From Ailanthus altissimus (taxonomy: Eukaryota > Streptophyta > Magnoliopsida > Sapindales > Simaroubaceae): a stretch of 64,000 nt of DNA. A model generated the notes under the pieces. That model did no database searches and had not been told where the DNA came from. It saw nothing but the letters and a program-made list of their open reading frames with translations. The DNA is taken from positions 6,956,001 through 7,020,000 of the forward strand of contig OX327694.1 of the NCBI GenBank assembly GCA_946807835.1, read 5' to 3'. Shown here one piece after another: positions 21,359-31,639 of this stretch (within the stretch, counting starts at the first letter, position 1; each line of letters opens with the position of its first letter). The position numbers were made by a program, and so were the translations under genes.

Positions 21359-22655
21359 TGATTGGTGCTATAGTAGTTAAGTGCAAGCACACATTATCGT
21401 ATTAAGTAATATAGGATTTTAAGTTCAAGTATCAATCCTATAGAGATTATGTGATCTAATTCTTTCAATCAATCATTAAACTTATAATTACTTAACTTTT
21501 ATTTAAAAAACTAAAATATGAAATTAATTAACTAACCTAATTTTATCATTTAAATTAACCTAATCAGAAAACAAACAAAGAAACAAATTCACTAATTGAT
21601 AATAATCTAGGGTATAGACTTATTCCTTAATATTTCATTAGACTTATTGATATTTTAGCTTAATCCCTTAATATGAATTGATTGGCTTAGACACTAATTT
21701 CATCACAAGCCTCTGTCGATGGTCAAGTGACTATATTACGTATTCTAACAATCACCTATATGTCTATGGTAATTAAATTAGAATGTAATTCATTAAGATC
21801 GAGCCCAAATTATGTCATACATGCTATCTAGGTATATATATATATCTTACATGAAACTCATAGTTATTATCCTATAATCATATATTAAACTATTCTAGGC
21901 TAAACACATGAATCCCTTTATCAAGTTCATCATAGTTCTTCAATAATTCAAAATATTGGCTAAGATATAATAAAAGCATTAAGATCAAGATAGAATGAAT
22001 AATAATAATAATAATTAAGTTTATAAACTAATAATCAATGAAATTCAACTACATACTAGGTTCACATAGTCTAACCCTATAATAACAAGTTTAGCTCATC
22101 ACAAAACTAAAAGTATCAAACCAATCCATGAAAAATAATAATAACAAGAATATAATGATAAAAAAAGAGTAGGAAAACTAATCAAGAAGGCATCTTGGGT
22201 TGCTTCTCTCTTAATCTTGACTTGAAGCTTGAATCTTAATCTTGAATCTTGATTTCTTAGCTTTGATATTTAATTTTGTGTTGTGAATTCTTTCTCTAAG
22301 TTTTTACTTCTCAAAATCTATATTTTGGCTCTCAAAATAGTGCTTTTATAGGTATTAGAAACTCTAGGTTAATCATGGAGGAGTCTAAATTGCCATAGGA
22401 GACAAAAAAATTTAAAAAAAACTAAACTTTCTCGCATAAGGGCCGCGACCTTATCTACATTCTAGTGCTTGCATATTTTGAGCACAACTTCTTTGTTTTA
22501 CATTCGATTCACCTATCATTTGTTCCTTTACGTCAAATTCTCTGTTATGCATATATTTATAATTAAAAATAAAATTAAATAGCTAAATATCCATAAATTA
22601 AAGCAAAATACGAAAGTTGTAGATTAAATACACCAGTATATGTACACAACTATCA
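21359..22655 (-). repeat. 3' LTR of Athila-like element
   Basis: 1,297 bases. It is homologous along its length to the solo LTR at 33529-34802 (1,274 bases) and the LTR at 62520-63823 (1,304 bases). All three share 'aagtgcaagtgcac'-like text near the start or a 'cacaagcctctgtcgatggt' block in the middle. On the plus strand the right end is ACAACTATCA. Confidence 0.85.
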
Positions 22656-23260
22656 AATACCCCCAAACTTAAGACTTTGCTCGTCCTCTAGCAAAATAAA
22701 GACAAATAATCACAACTTATTCTTGACGTCTAAATAAAACTAAAAATTAAAAATAAGCTCTGGTTGATTAGACGATCATCCTTATTGTCTCAAAGACTGT
22801 TAAATGGCACAATTATTTTTTAGAATGCAACAAATAACTTTTAATGATTCATTCTACTATCATCAAGTCATTCATTCTCCCTTATAAATGATTACTTATG
22901 CATATGTGTAATAAGCAAGTAATTAGTCAAATGAAACTTAAATTTACTTAATACTTAATAAAGTACATAAAGATGATGTCTCGACATATTTTCAATAATT
23001 ACACTATCATAAGCTTGCTGTTCATATTACTCTCCACTAATGTAGAAATACATATGTTTAAGAATCTATTTAGGACTTTATTTAGCTTGTAACATAATGC
23101 TAAGGTTAAGGCAGAATATAAGGAATATAATTGAAGACTTGAATTTTAGATATTAGGCAGCAACTTTCACCTCATTTTCTTAATGCTTTTATAGAAAGAT
23201 TTGAATTTTAGATCGGTAGAGTGTTTGTTTTGTGCCATTTTCTTTGATGATCTCATCGTA
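22656..23260 (-). other. 3' internal region of Athila-like element, pol deleted
   Basis: Begins at the LTR with the polypurine tract (22656-22670; minus strand aagtttgggggtatt) and a 'gaggacgagcaaagtc' motif typical of the stretch just before the 3' LTR in Athila-like elements. No RT, RNase H or integrase text is recognisable between it and the protease, so most of pol is deleted. Confidence 0.65.
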
Positions 23261-23936
23261 CTACTGCTCATTCTTTCTCTTTCTTTTCTTTCTATGCCTT
23301 AATGTCTTTTTTTTAATATGAGGATTCAACATCTCCATGTCTTTGAGTTCTTTGGCATTTAGGTGCATCACATTAATGCAGCCACAATCTTCACTCTCAT
23401 ATAAAAATTTGATCTTCTTGAAGATTTTAAAAGTTACAGTTTCATCTTGTACTCTCATGGTCATATTTCATTTTTGAACATCAATAACTGCGATAAAAAG
23501 GTTCTCCAAAGATGATAGGGATCTTTTTGTCCTCTTTTTTTTTTTGTATAGAACGATGAAATCTGCAAGAAAAATAAAATTTTTCACCTTTATTAGCACG
23601 TCATCTATAATTTCTTTCGGGTAGGTGAGAGAGCAATCAACAAGTTAAAGTGTAATATTGATTGACTTTACTTCTCTCAAACTTAGCTTATTGCAGACGA
23701 ATAGGGCATGAGATTAATGCTTGCTCCAAGATGCATGAGGCTTTATGAAGATTATGATTGTCAATAGAGTATGGTATGGTAAATCCCTCAGGATCTTTGA
23801 GCTTAGAAGGTAACGTTTTCTGAAGAATAGTGCTACACTCATCTATCAATGCTAGAGTCTCATAATTCTCTAGTTTTGTCTTCTGTAAAAAAATACTCTT
23901 AAAAAATTTGACGTAGCTAGATATTTGTTTAAGCAT
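23261..23936 (-). pseudogene. Athila-type protease remnant
   Basis: The minus strand reads 'KLENYETLALIDECSTILQK' then 'LPSKLKDPEGFTIPYSI' and 'LHKASCILEQALISCP' (23936-23688). Further on comes 'MTMRVQDETVTFKIFKKIKF' (23464 leftwards). These match the conserved block before and within the aspartic protease of Athila-type polyproteins, where the catalytic stretch is normally LGASVSLMP. Here that motif is altered (LEQALISCP) and frames are broken. Confidence 0.8.
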
Positions 23937-24877
23937 ATCTATAAAAGAGAGATTAATATGTAATTTCTTAAAAACTTCAAGAAATTTAAAGAATTACTTA
24001 TCTAATCTCTTATTTTGTAGTCTTTGTGAGGAATGGTAGAGGAGGTGTGAATGATTGCAAAGGTTATTTCTGCACATTTCCTGAAGTATTTTTTGCACTT
24101 GTATCCTGCCCAATTTTCTTTTCTACACTTTCTGGATTGCTTTGCTGTAAAATTTTAATTTCTACACTATTTTGATACCTTTACAGCCTTTGAGGAAAAA
24201 GAATAGGTGGTCTATATGGCTGTACTTCTTCTTGTTGTTCACCAATTTCCTTTTCTTTTCGTATTTGGAAATGGTGTTAGTGGTGTGTTGTCATGTAAGA
24301 TCTTACCACTTTGCAAGTTGACGGATTGACGTTACTCTACACTTCCTCTTGAATTTATCTCGGTATTGCTTGGTAGAGTGCCTCGAGGTCGCTTATTAAT
24401 TGTAGTCGCAAGTTATCCCATTTGGACATCTAAGTTCTTTAATGATGTTGAATGATTTTGCAAGATGGCGTCATTAGAGCTTCATATATTGCATCAACAT
24501 GTTTTCCAAAGTTGATTTCTCTAATGGTGGCTGGAATCCTGAGAGTTTCATTTGTCTAAATGGATCCTCTTGGTTATTACACCACGAGAACTTTAGATGA
24601 TCTCTCTACTTAGAATTGTAGGAATTTGATTGTAAGTTCAAAATTTTTCACATAATTCACTGCTTCTATGCACAGCCCATTCATATGGTTATCACCATAA
24701 AGTTGCATATGACTTGCTGAGTTTTAACGGTGTTCAATGCATCAAAATTCTTAGATAATGAATTAATTTGTACTTTCAATGCATTGAATGCTTTAATCTC
24801 ATATACATCAATGACACTCTTGGGTGTAACCCTCTCTTCTTGTTATTGGTAGCTTTTTGATGCCATCTCTTCCAATA
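23937..24877 (-). pseudogene. Athila-type gag C-terminal remnant
   Basis: Short minus-strand pieces match the C-terminal half of Athila gag: a 'SYQ' (NYQW-like) motif and 'SVIDVYEIKAFNALKVQINS' near 24860-24760, then a proline/glutamine-rich region with many stops. The N-terminal gag half, PBS and most of the 5' LTR are absent, removed at or after the insertion of the element at 24878. Confidence 0.6.
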
Positions 24878-25372
24878 AATCACGCCTAAGTGTTCTCAAG
24901 CATTTCCTTGAACACTTGGTGTGCAACAAAATCTTCTATAGGTTATGTGAGTTGCTCGAATGGATCGCAGGCTAGAGTTTCTAAAAGACCTACTGACATA
25001 GGTGAAGAATCGGGCCAAGTCCGCGACTTATTAGGGTTGTTAACCTTAATTAGGAAAGGAATATTCCATAGAATATGGGATGACATCTAGGAATATTCTA
25101 GAGCATATTATTCCATCTTTTATAAATGTTCTAGATCTTTTAGATTTTAACCGTCGATTGTATAGGGCTAGTAGTATATAAAGGGGAGACCCTCAGCTGT
25201 ACAAAGTATCCAACACAATAAAAATCTCATAGCTTGTGTTTCTCTTCAGCAATATAAAGAGCATTCTTTTAAATAGTTAGTGTGCGTGTTCCTTCTCTTC
25301 TTTGTATGGTTTTCTCAGCTGCTTAGCACACAATGTGTCTAAGGTCACACGGTTCTTGAAATGTTTGTGACA
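24878..25372 (+). repeat. 5' LTR of the gag-protease derivative
   Basis: About 495 bases ending GTGACA. A TATA-like box (tagtatataaagg, about 25170-25182) lies upstream of 'accctcagctgt', which suits a U3/R boundary. The first bases (AATCACGCC) differ from the 3' LTR (TGTCTTGCC), so the left edge is by alignment. Confidence 0.8.
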
Positions 25373-25387
25373 TTTAGTATCAGAGCA
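25373..25387 (+). other. Primer binding site of the gag-protease derivative
   Basis: TTTAGTATCAGAGC directly follows the LTR, a one-base variant of the initiator tRNA-Met site TTTGGTATCAGAGC. Confidence 0.85.
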
Positions 25388-25399
25388 GGTTCAAGAAAG

Positions 25400-26590
25400 A
25401 TGAGGAAATACGCAACACCGCTAGATTTGCCTGAAGAGAGGGGTCGGGACCCTAAAGCTAAGAGGCACGAAAGTGTACCTTATAACAAGTCTATCGATCC
25501 AGACCATGAGTTCGGAAACATAGTGAAAACGTTCGGTGGCACTGTGGGAAAGACGACGGATTACCTTGAGGAGTTGGAGCAATAAGTAGAGAAGTTCGAG
25601 GTAGGACTCGACACTCAAGGTGATACGCTGCGCTCCCTCATTGACACATCCATCGAGAGTTATGCTGATCAGCAGTGCGACTGGGTCAAGGCTTTTCAAG
25701 AGAAGGCATACGCCATCTATGACAAAGTTCAAGCCCAAGTAAAAGAGCTGCGTAAAGGGTGTGACACTGTCAAGGAGGACGTAGTGTTGTGCAAACGAGT
25801 AGTGGCGAATGGGTTTGTTGCTGCTCAAGGGGCGCCAAGAGTTGAGGCTCTTAAACTGAAAGAGTTCAGCGGCAAGCAGAACGCCAAGGAGCTCGATAAC
25901 TAATTTTGGCAGATGAAATGATACTTCGATGCCATGGGTGTGCGGGATGAAGACAAGATAAATACCGTGACCTTATATCTTTTCGATCATGCAATTCTAT
26001 GGTGGCATAGGAAAATCGAAGAGATACGCAAAGGTACTTGTACAATCAACACCTGGGCAGAATTGTAACGGGAGCTGAAGCGCTAGTTCTATCCGAAGAA
26101 TATGGCGTATGACGCTCGAAAGTGGTTAAAGAAATTGAAACAAACCAAGTCCATCAGCGAGTACATCGAGGAGTACTCCCTGTTAATGCTCCAGATTCCT
26201 AGCATGAGCAAGGAGGACTTGTTGTTCAATTTTCTAGACGGGTTGCAAACAAAGGTGTCCAATGAATTAAAGCGACACGGGATAACCAAAATATTCGATG
26301 CTCTAACATTGGTAGAAACACTCATGGATTGCCACAAAGGTGACTCGAAAAAGTCCAAGCATTTGAGACCCAATCACAGCAAAGGTGGGGGTGCCAAGGA
26401 GTTTCAGCCTCCTGAGGATGAAAAGGAGAAAAGTAAGCTGCCCAAATGGGAAAAGCAAAAGCGCAATGGCTATAGCGGTAATAGACCGAAGACAAACTGC
26501 TTCCTTTACAATGGGGATCACTGGGTCAAGGACTGTTCAAAGAAAAAGGTTATCAACGCAATGGTTACAACACGTGAGGTTTGTGAGTAG
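25400..26590 (+). pseudogene. Gypsy gag with zinc knuckle, five nonsense codons
   Basis: From the ATG at 25400 one frame runs 396 codons. It has a coiled-coil-like N-terminal part and the retrotransposon gag core ('LYLFDHAILWWHRKIEEIRK', then 'SISEYIEEYSLLMLQIPSMS' and 'DLLFNFLDGLQ'). A basic linker and a knuckle 'CFLYNGDHWVKDC' follow, whose second cysteine is tyrosine. Five in-frame stops lie before 26100. Each can be derived from CAA, CAG or CGA by one C-to-T change, and no frameshift is needed. The remaining open stretch 26102-26590 is the best preserved. The protein would form the capsid. It is broken as it stands. Confidence 0.9.
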
Positions 26591-26596
26591 GGTCAC

Positions 26597-26971
26597 ATGG
26601 GGTGTTTGCAGCTGCTCATCACAATGAAAGCCAAGCGAGGTGCTAGCGCACCAACGGGAAAGACGCTTATATATGTTGAAGCCTACATCAACTATATAAA
26701 GACTCAAGTGTTGATAGATACGGGCGCAACGCACAACTTCAGTAAGCGTGCGGAAGCAAGGTGGTTAGGACTTTACGTGGAGAAAAATGAGGAATTCCTC
26801 AAATTGGTAAATGTTGCGGCCAAGCCACTGGATAGGGTGGTTTATGGGGTCAATATCCACCTAGGTAAATGGTGCGGTGAGGTAAATTTCTTTATAGCAC
26901 CTCTTAATGATTTTGATGTGGTGTTAGGTATGGAGTTCTTGAGACAATATGACGTAGTACCGCTTCCTTGA
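26597..26971 (+). pseudogene. Retroviral-type aspartic protease domain
   Basis: An open frame of 124 codons shows 'YINYIKTQVLIDTGATHNF', with the DTGA catalytic signature, then 'PLNDFDVVLGMEFLRQYD', the standard C-terminal end of plant Gypsy proteases. It follows gag after one stop, as in a gag-pro-pol polyprotein. After 26971 the frame is broken, and the linker that normally leads into RT runs on without any RT. Confidence 0.85.
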
Positions 26972-27894
26972 CATGACTATGTGTACATTATGGAAGGAGC
27001 GCCTTATATAATACTGACGGTAGACAAATCCAAGGGTGGGTAATCTCAGCCGAAAGCCAATACAAAAATCCTTTCCGCTATTCAATTAATGAAAGTTGCT
27101 AGGCGCAAAGAAAAAGCACATCCAACCACAATAAGGGAGATGAATGATAAGGCGACAAGAGGTGAGGGTGAGCTACCAACGGGGGTTACGGAAGAGCACA
27201 AGGGGGTCGTGCCAACTAACATACCACAAGTGCAGCCACATCAGGGTGATACCAAGCATGGAAAACAGTTGAAGCTGGGGTTTATGCTTTCAACTACAGT
27301 ACAGATGCCTCAACTGGGATTGGATGAGCTCCGGGGCCAGCTCAAGGGATTGTCGAGTGTGGGTGTCACGCAGTAACTTGAGGCATCATATAATGTGCGC
27401 TTTCAGCATAAAAAGTGGGTTAGAGATAAGCAGTGGCATGTCAAGCATCATACAGGGGAATTGGTGATGGAGACGATACTTCTACCCTAACATAAGACAG
27501 CACGCTCACTTCATAAGGGCCTTGATCGTAAGGTGGGGATACCTTCAAGACAGCAGCTGTATTTAGTGTCTCCTGAGAGCTGTTTGAAGCTATACCGAGG
27601 GGGTATGGAAGATATGGCATAAAAATAAGGACCTTTAAGTGTGCTGTTTGAAGTTATACTGAAGGGGTATAAAAGACATGGGAAACAGTTGGAGCTGGGG
27701 TTTATCTGCAACAGATGGACGTTGTAGAAGAAAGATCCACCTTCAAGGCGTGAGTACTTTGTCAAGTGGAAAGAGGTACCCGATATTGGAGCATACTAGG
27801 AATACGAGAGCGCACAGTGGCAGACTAAAGAACGAGGTGTGTAGTTTTCAGTAAAGACGTGATGAGGACGTGACGCGAATTTGGTGGGGGAGAA
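26972..27894 (+). other. Linker with chromodomain relic and local duplications; RT and integrase absent
   Basis: The linker after protease (27089-27376; 'SAIQLMKVARRKE'-like text) leads straight into a short 'SRREYFVKWKEVPDIGA' stretch near 27739-27789. That stretch resembles the core of a chromodomain that follows integrase in chromodomain-type Gypsy elements. Two pairs of direct repeats occur: 'gaaacagttg(a/g)agctgggg' text at about 27259 and 27679, and 'tgtttgaagctatac' at about 27581 and 27646. They may mark where the deletion formed. The polypurine tract ggtgggggagaa is at 27883-27894. Confidence 0.65.
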
Positions 27895-28380
27895 TGTCTT
27901 GCCCCAAGTGTTCTTAAGTATTTTCTCAAACACTTAGTGAGCGACAAATCCTCCTAGTGGCTATGTGGGCTGCTGAAATAGATCGCAGGTCAGAGCTTCT
28001 AGAAGACCTACTGACATGGGTGAAGAACAGGGCAAAGCTCGCGACTTATTAGGGTTGTTAACCCTAATTAGGAAAGGAATATTTCATAGAATATATAATG
28101 GCATCTAAGAATATTTTAGGGCATATTATTCAATCTTGTATATACACCGTTAGATCTTTTTTTATCTTAGCCGTCGATTGTATTGGGCTAGTAGTATATA
28201 AATAGGAGACCCTCAGTTGTATAACGCATCAAATTCATAGCTTGTGTTTCTCTTCAGCAATATAGATAGCATTCTTTCAAACAGTTGGTGTGTTTATTTC
28301 TTCTCTTCTTTGTGTAGTTTTCTTAGTTGCTTAGCACGCAACGCGTCTAAGGCCACACAGTTCTCGAAAGTTTCATGACA
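27895..28380 (+). repeat. 3' LTR of the gag-protease derivative
   Basis: 486 bases, TGTCTTGCC to CATGACA, directly after the polypurine tract, homologous to 24878-25372. Confidence 0.85.
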
Positions 28381-28609
28381 CTTGGCTTTTAGGCGTCGTG
28401 ACCCTGATTGTGTCCTAGTGCTTGAGTATTTTGAGCTTAACTTCTTTGTTTTACGTTCGATTCGCTTCCCGTTTATTCCTATATGTCACCTTTTCCAACA
28501 TATATTTATTTTTTATAATGAAACATAATTAAATAGCCAAATATCCATAAATTTAAGCAAAATACAAAAGTAAGGGACTATATATACTATTGCATGTATA
28601 TCTCTATTA
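28381..28609 (-). repeat. 5' LTR fragment of the Athila-like element
   Basis: Homologous to 22425-22655 of the 3' LTR ('gtgcttgagtattttgag', 'ttacgttcgattcgc', 'caaatatccataaat'). It ends at the gtaca target duplication. The rest of this LTR is missing on the other side of the nested element. Confidence 0.8.
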
Positions 28610-29207
28610 GTACACTTTTAGTAAGTAGATCCACAATCATGAAGTTTGTATTGATATGTTCAATAAAGACTTGAAGACTCTAAACTCTCTCTTTAACAAT
28701 AAATTTTTTTATGGCAATATGGTTCGATTTTGACAAGCTTCTATTGTTCTTAGAATATAATTGAACGACTTTATTATCACAATTTATTCTCAATAGTCTC
28801 TCAATACCATCGATAATTTATAGCCCAGTGATAAAAGATTTTAGCCATATTGCTTGGTTTGATGCCTTATAACAAGTTATAAATTCTGCTTTCATGGTGG
28901 ATGAAGCTATAAGTGACTGTTTAACAGTATTTCATGACACAGCTCTTCCAACTAACATGAAGACATGGCCAGAAATGGATCTTCTATATCAAGACAACCA
29001 GTAAAATTAAAGTCTAAATACCTAATTATCTCTAAATAATATGATTTCTGATATATAAGTAGGTAATCTTTTATTCTCTGTAGATACTGCATAACCCTCT
29101 TAATGGCTTTAGTGATTCATTGCTGGGTTAATTAGCTATTTCCTAAGTATTGCAACTATATACGCAATATATAGATGCATACAAACTTGAGCATACATAA
29201 GACCATA
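28610..29207 (-). pseudogene. Copia RNase H remnant (main part)
   Basis: Reading leftwards on the minus strand: 'SLWSYVCSSLYASIYC', 'SLIASSTMKAEFITCYKASN', 'QAIWLKSFITGL', 'SKSNHIAIKKFIVKERV' and 'IEHINTNFMIVDLLTK'. This is the Copia RNase H domain in normal order, with several stops. It belongs to element 2 and continues at 21358 beyond the Athila-like insertion. Confidence 0.88.
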
Positions 29208-29395
29208 GAGATCTACGTCAATGATGTGATGACCAAGTTTGCGCTTACTGCTAACCATGTATCAGACTTGTGGAGGAAATTTTAGATGCTGAGGAAGCAC
29301 AAAATGAATCTGAATTAAGAGAAGTGTGCCTTTAGTGTGACTAAGTGCAAATTTTTTAATTCATTATTCAACAAAGAAGGATTGAAGCCAACCTA
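29208..29395 (+). pseudogene. Gypsy reverse transcriptase fragment
   Basis: The plus strand reads 'IYVNDVMTKFALTANHVSDL' then 'KMNLN' and 'EKCAFSVTKCKFF', matching the RT stretch YVDDMLTKS...HMRLNPEKCTFGVTSGKFLGF of Tat-like Gypsy elements. The catalytic YVDD is YVND here. It joins head to tail with the Copia fragment at 29207 and stops near 29395 at another insertion. The downstream part of the same kind of pol resumes near 31640. Confidence 0.75.
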
Positions 29396-31635
29396 TTAAT
29401 TGTTTAATATTTATACAATAAGCATTTTGAATAAAATTGTTAATATTAAATATATATGGTAAGATACTTGTAATACTTGAGACATTGTATAATCTGAAAG
29501 AGTTCAGATTTATTCTAAAGGAGTTTTGAACCAGTGCTAAGAGTTTGCTACGCTGAGAATTATAATTACTAAGGGTTAACACTATTAAAAATTGGCAAGT
29601 TATAAGAGTCAGCGACTTCTAAGAAGTTAAATCCTTGTTTGAAATGAGATAAAGACCTGAGATAAAGACCTGAGGGTATGCTCGTAATAACATAGTTGTA
29701 ATAGGTGCTAGAAAATATTATTAAGCAAGTATGTTCTCAAACTCTATGTTCCTGATCTATTTTTATCAATGCAAATTTTTCGATGAATCCTTTTTATATA
29801 GATCAGTGCATGTCTATATCTGTATGGTACAAATAATTGTTCTTAGCTGACTATAAGTTTTGTGAAAGCGCGTATAGACATATAGGTATTTAGTTAAGAC
29901 TGAGTACTGAATAGGCTCAATTAGGATCTTCAATAGACATCCCATAAAGTCGTCAAAAGATGACTTTTTCGAGTTGGGTAGTATTCATGGTCCCTTGACC
30001 TACGCACCATGGTAGACTTATGAGTGATCCACCATACTTAGGTTCCACATATGTCAGAGATATTTCATAGTCTGACTGCTGGGTGTTGCTAGATAAGGTT
30101 TGATGCTCATAGATTCTGATGTGTATAGATATGGGATCTGCCAATTTATATGGTTGAGTTGTATATCCTGATGCTTCAAAATTATATTTCAAAAAGTCTT
30201 ACAGCAATAAGCAATTAACCCGAAAAAATATTTGCCCATGGGATAAACAATATAGCAAAAGTGTTTGCAAATTGTATTTATGGAATTATGACTCTGGAGA
30301 TAAGTTAATGCTTGAGCATATAAAGATTTAACAGTGATGATCTACATCTCAGCTCTTTCAAGATATAAATAATGGAGGGATTATATGAATATGTATTAAC
30401 CTTAACTTGTATGGTTCAATAAGCTATTTTTGTTATTTTTATAATGTGTGTGAGGGGTATTGTTATGAACTTGTGGAAAGTTTCATAAGACAAAACATGT
30501 GTGAACCTAGGGAGCTCACTATATGAAGTGTACTCATTGTCCACTAAGGTAGTGCACCAAATTGAATAGTTCAATTTGGGAAGTTCTCAAAATTTTAAAA
30601 TTATTTCAAGGTCTCTTAAGGAGATCATAGGGTTTAAGTGTTAAGTTCGGAATCTTGACATGTGAAATTTGCCACTTTTACCTTTCTATTGGATGTTACA
30701 TATCATGTCATTAATTTGTTAGGGCATGACATGTGGTAAAGTTTCATTGGTTTAATATATAATTTACAAATGTTGTAAAATTATATAAATGAAAATAAAA
30801 TGTAAATGAAATGAATTAAGCATTTGGTGGCATCTTTTAATTGGCTAAATGAATTAAAAAAGAAACAATTGTTTTATTACATAATAAAGCTATGAAAGCC
30901 ATATTTGGTTATATGAATTGTTTATGGTTTACATTGAATTAGTTTATGAATAATTCTATTGGCACAAAATTCGGCCAAATCATTTTGTTAAGTAATAGGT
31001 GGCATTAATTTATTTGGCTTTTTCATACATAATCAAGAATTTTCTTTTGTAAAGGAATTTGGATACTAAGCTTGATTTTATTAGGCCAAGTTATTATTTT
31101 TTCATGTTTTAAAAGGCGACAAAGTTACCTTTGATTTGGCCATTTTATTGGCAAATCAAAGCATGCTTTATCATGCTTATTTTTAAGCATGAGCTGGTTA
31201 TAAAAGAAAAGGCTATTTGGCCACCAATTGTACCAAGATTCAGCCACCACTTTTACTTGCCACTAATCCTATTATTTCTATGCATAATGTGGAAATATGC
31301 TTATAATGCTTTCCACCATATTTAATTTGATTGGGACAATGGGCGGCAAAAGAGGCTATAAATAGCTTGCCTCACTTCATTTGTAATTCAAGTGAAGTGA
31401 AAAGAAAATATATAGCTTGTAATCGAGAGATTATTGGAAGCAATAATTTCTTTAAGTATTAATATTTCGATGAAAATAAGAAGCTACTGTTCTAGCTAGA
31501 AGAATCCCACCGAGTCCTCAATTAGAACTGTACAAAGTACCCTTTAAAATCTTATTATCGTAATGAAATATTTGTTTATATTTTGTTTCACTTATTTATG
31601 TATGTGATGTGTAAATAAAAAATTTAAATGTACAC
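29396..31635 (+). mobile_element. LTR element 3' portion with a long 3' LTR
   Basis: This non-coding block sits inside the Gypsy RT. The part 29590-30378 resembles the long non-coding stretch upstream of the 3' LTR in plant Copia elements, with a 14-base tandem repeat (gataaagacctgag) at about 29648-29675. An 'aatggaggga' tract near 30372 looks like a polypurine tract. What follows to about 31635 is LTR-like, with a TATA box (gctataaatag, about 31358-31368) and a purine leader. No target duplication was found, no 5' LTR or pol is attached, and the edges are approximate. Confidence 0.5.
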
Positions 31636-31639
31636 GCTC

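Larger units (their letters stand above)
24878..28380 (+). mobile_element. Chromodomain-type Gypsy deletion derivative (gag-protease only)
   Basis: LTRs at 24878-25372 and 27895-28380 are clearly homologous, both carrying 'gcgacttattagggttgtta' and 'gctagtagtatataaa'. A PBS follows the first and a 'ggtgggggagaa' polypurine tract precedes the second. The internal region holds gag with a zinc knuckle, an aspartic protease, and near the 3' end a short chromodomain-like piece. RT, RNase H and integrase are absent. The bases flanking the element (caata / cttgg) do not match, and its left and right flanks come from non-adjacent parts of the Athila-like host, so a deletion accompanied or followed insertion. 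Confidence 0.85.
21359..28609 (-). mobile_element. Athila-like Gypsy element inserted in Copia RNase H
   Basis: The identical pentamer gtaca flanks it at 21354-21358 and 28610-28614. The ends read TGATTGG and CTCTATTA on the plus strand. Orientation is minus: a 3' LTR (21359-22655) next to a 'aagtttgggggtatt' polypurine tract, then protease and gag remnants, and a partial 5' LTR at the right (28381-28609). RT, RNase H and integrase are missing. A separate element (24878-28380) sits between the gag and the 5' LTR piece. The LTR family recurs at 33529-34802 and 62520-63823. Confidence 0.85.
20480..29207 (-). mobile_element. Copia element 2, inverted relative of element 1, split by an insertion
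   Basis: In minus orientation the remains are RT/RNase H (29207-28610), an insertion (21359-28609), the RNase H C-terminus (21358 to about 21284), a 3' untranslated part, a PPT-like 'caagtaggagat', and a 3' LTR (20897-20480). The 3' untranslated part is recognisably related to that of element 1 ('gctacacatctat', 'catatgtggctcaagtagga'). The 5' half of the element is missing; at 29207 it abuts a Gypsy RT fragment. Confidence 0.8.

Noticed and set aside
25421..25828. 135-codon minus-strand frame in the gag region
   Set aside because: Antisense to the recognisable Gypsy gag on the plus strand; same for 26089-26373, 26303-26521 and 26537-26734.
29396..31635. Complete Copia element
   Set aside because: Only a 3' non-coding part and one LTR are visible; no 5' LTR, gag or pol, and no target duplication could be found.
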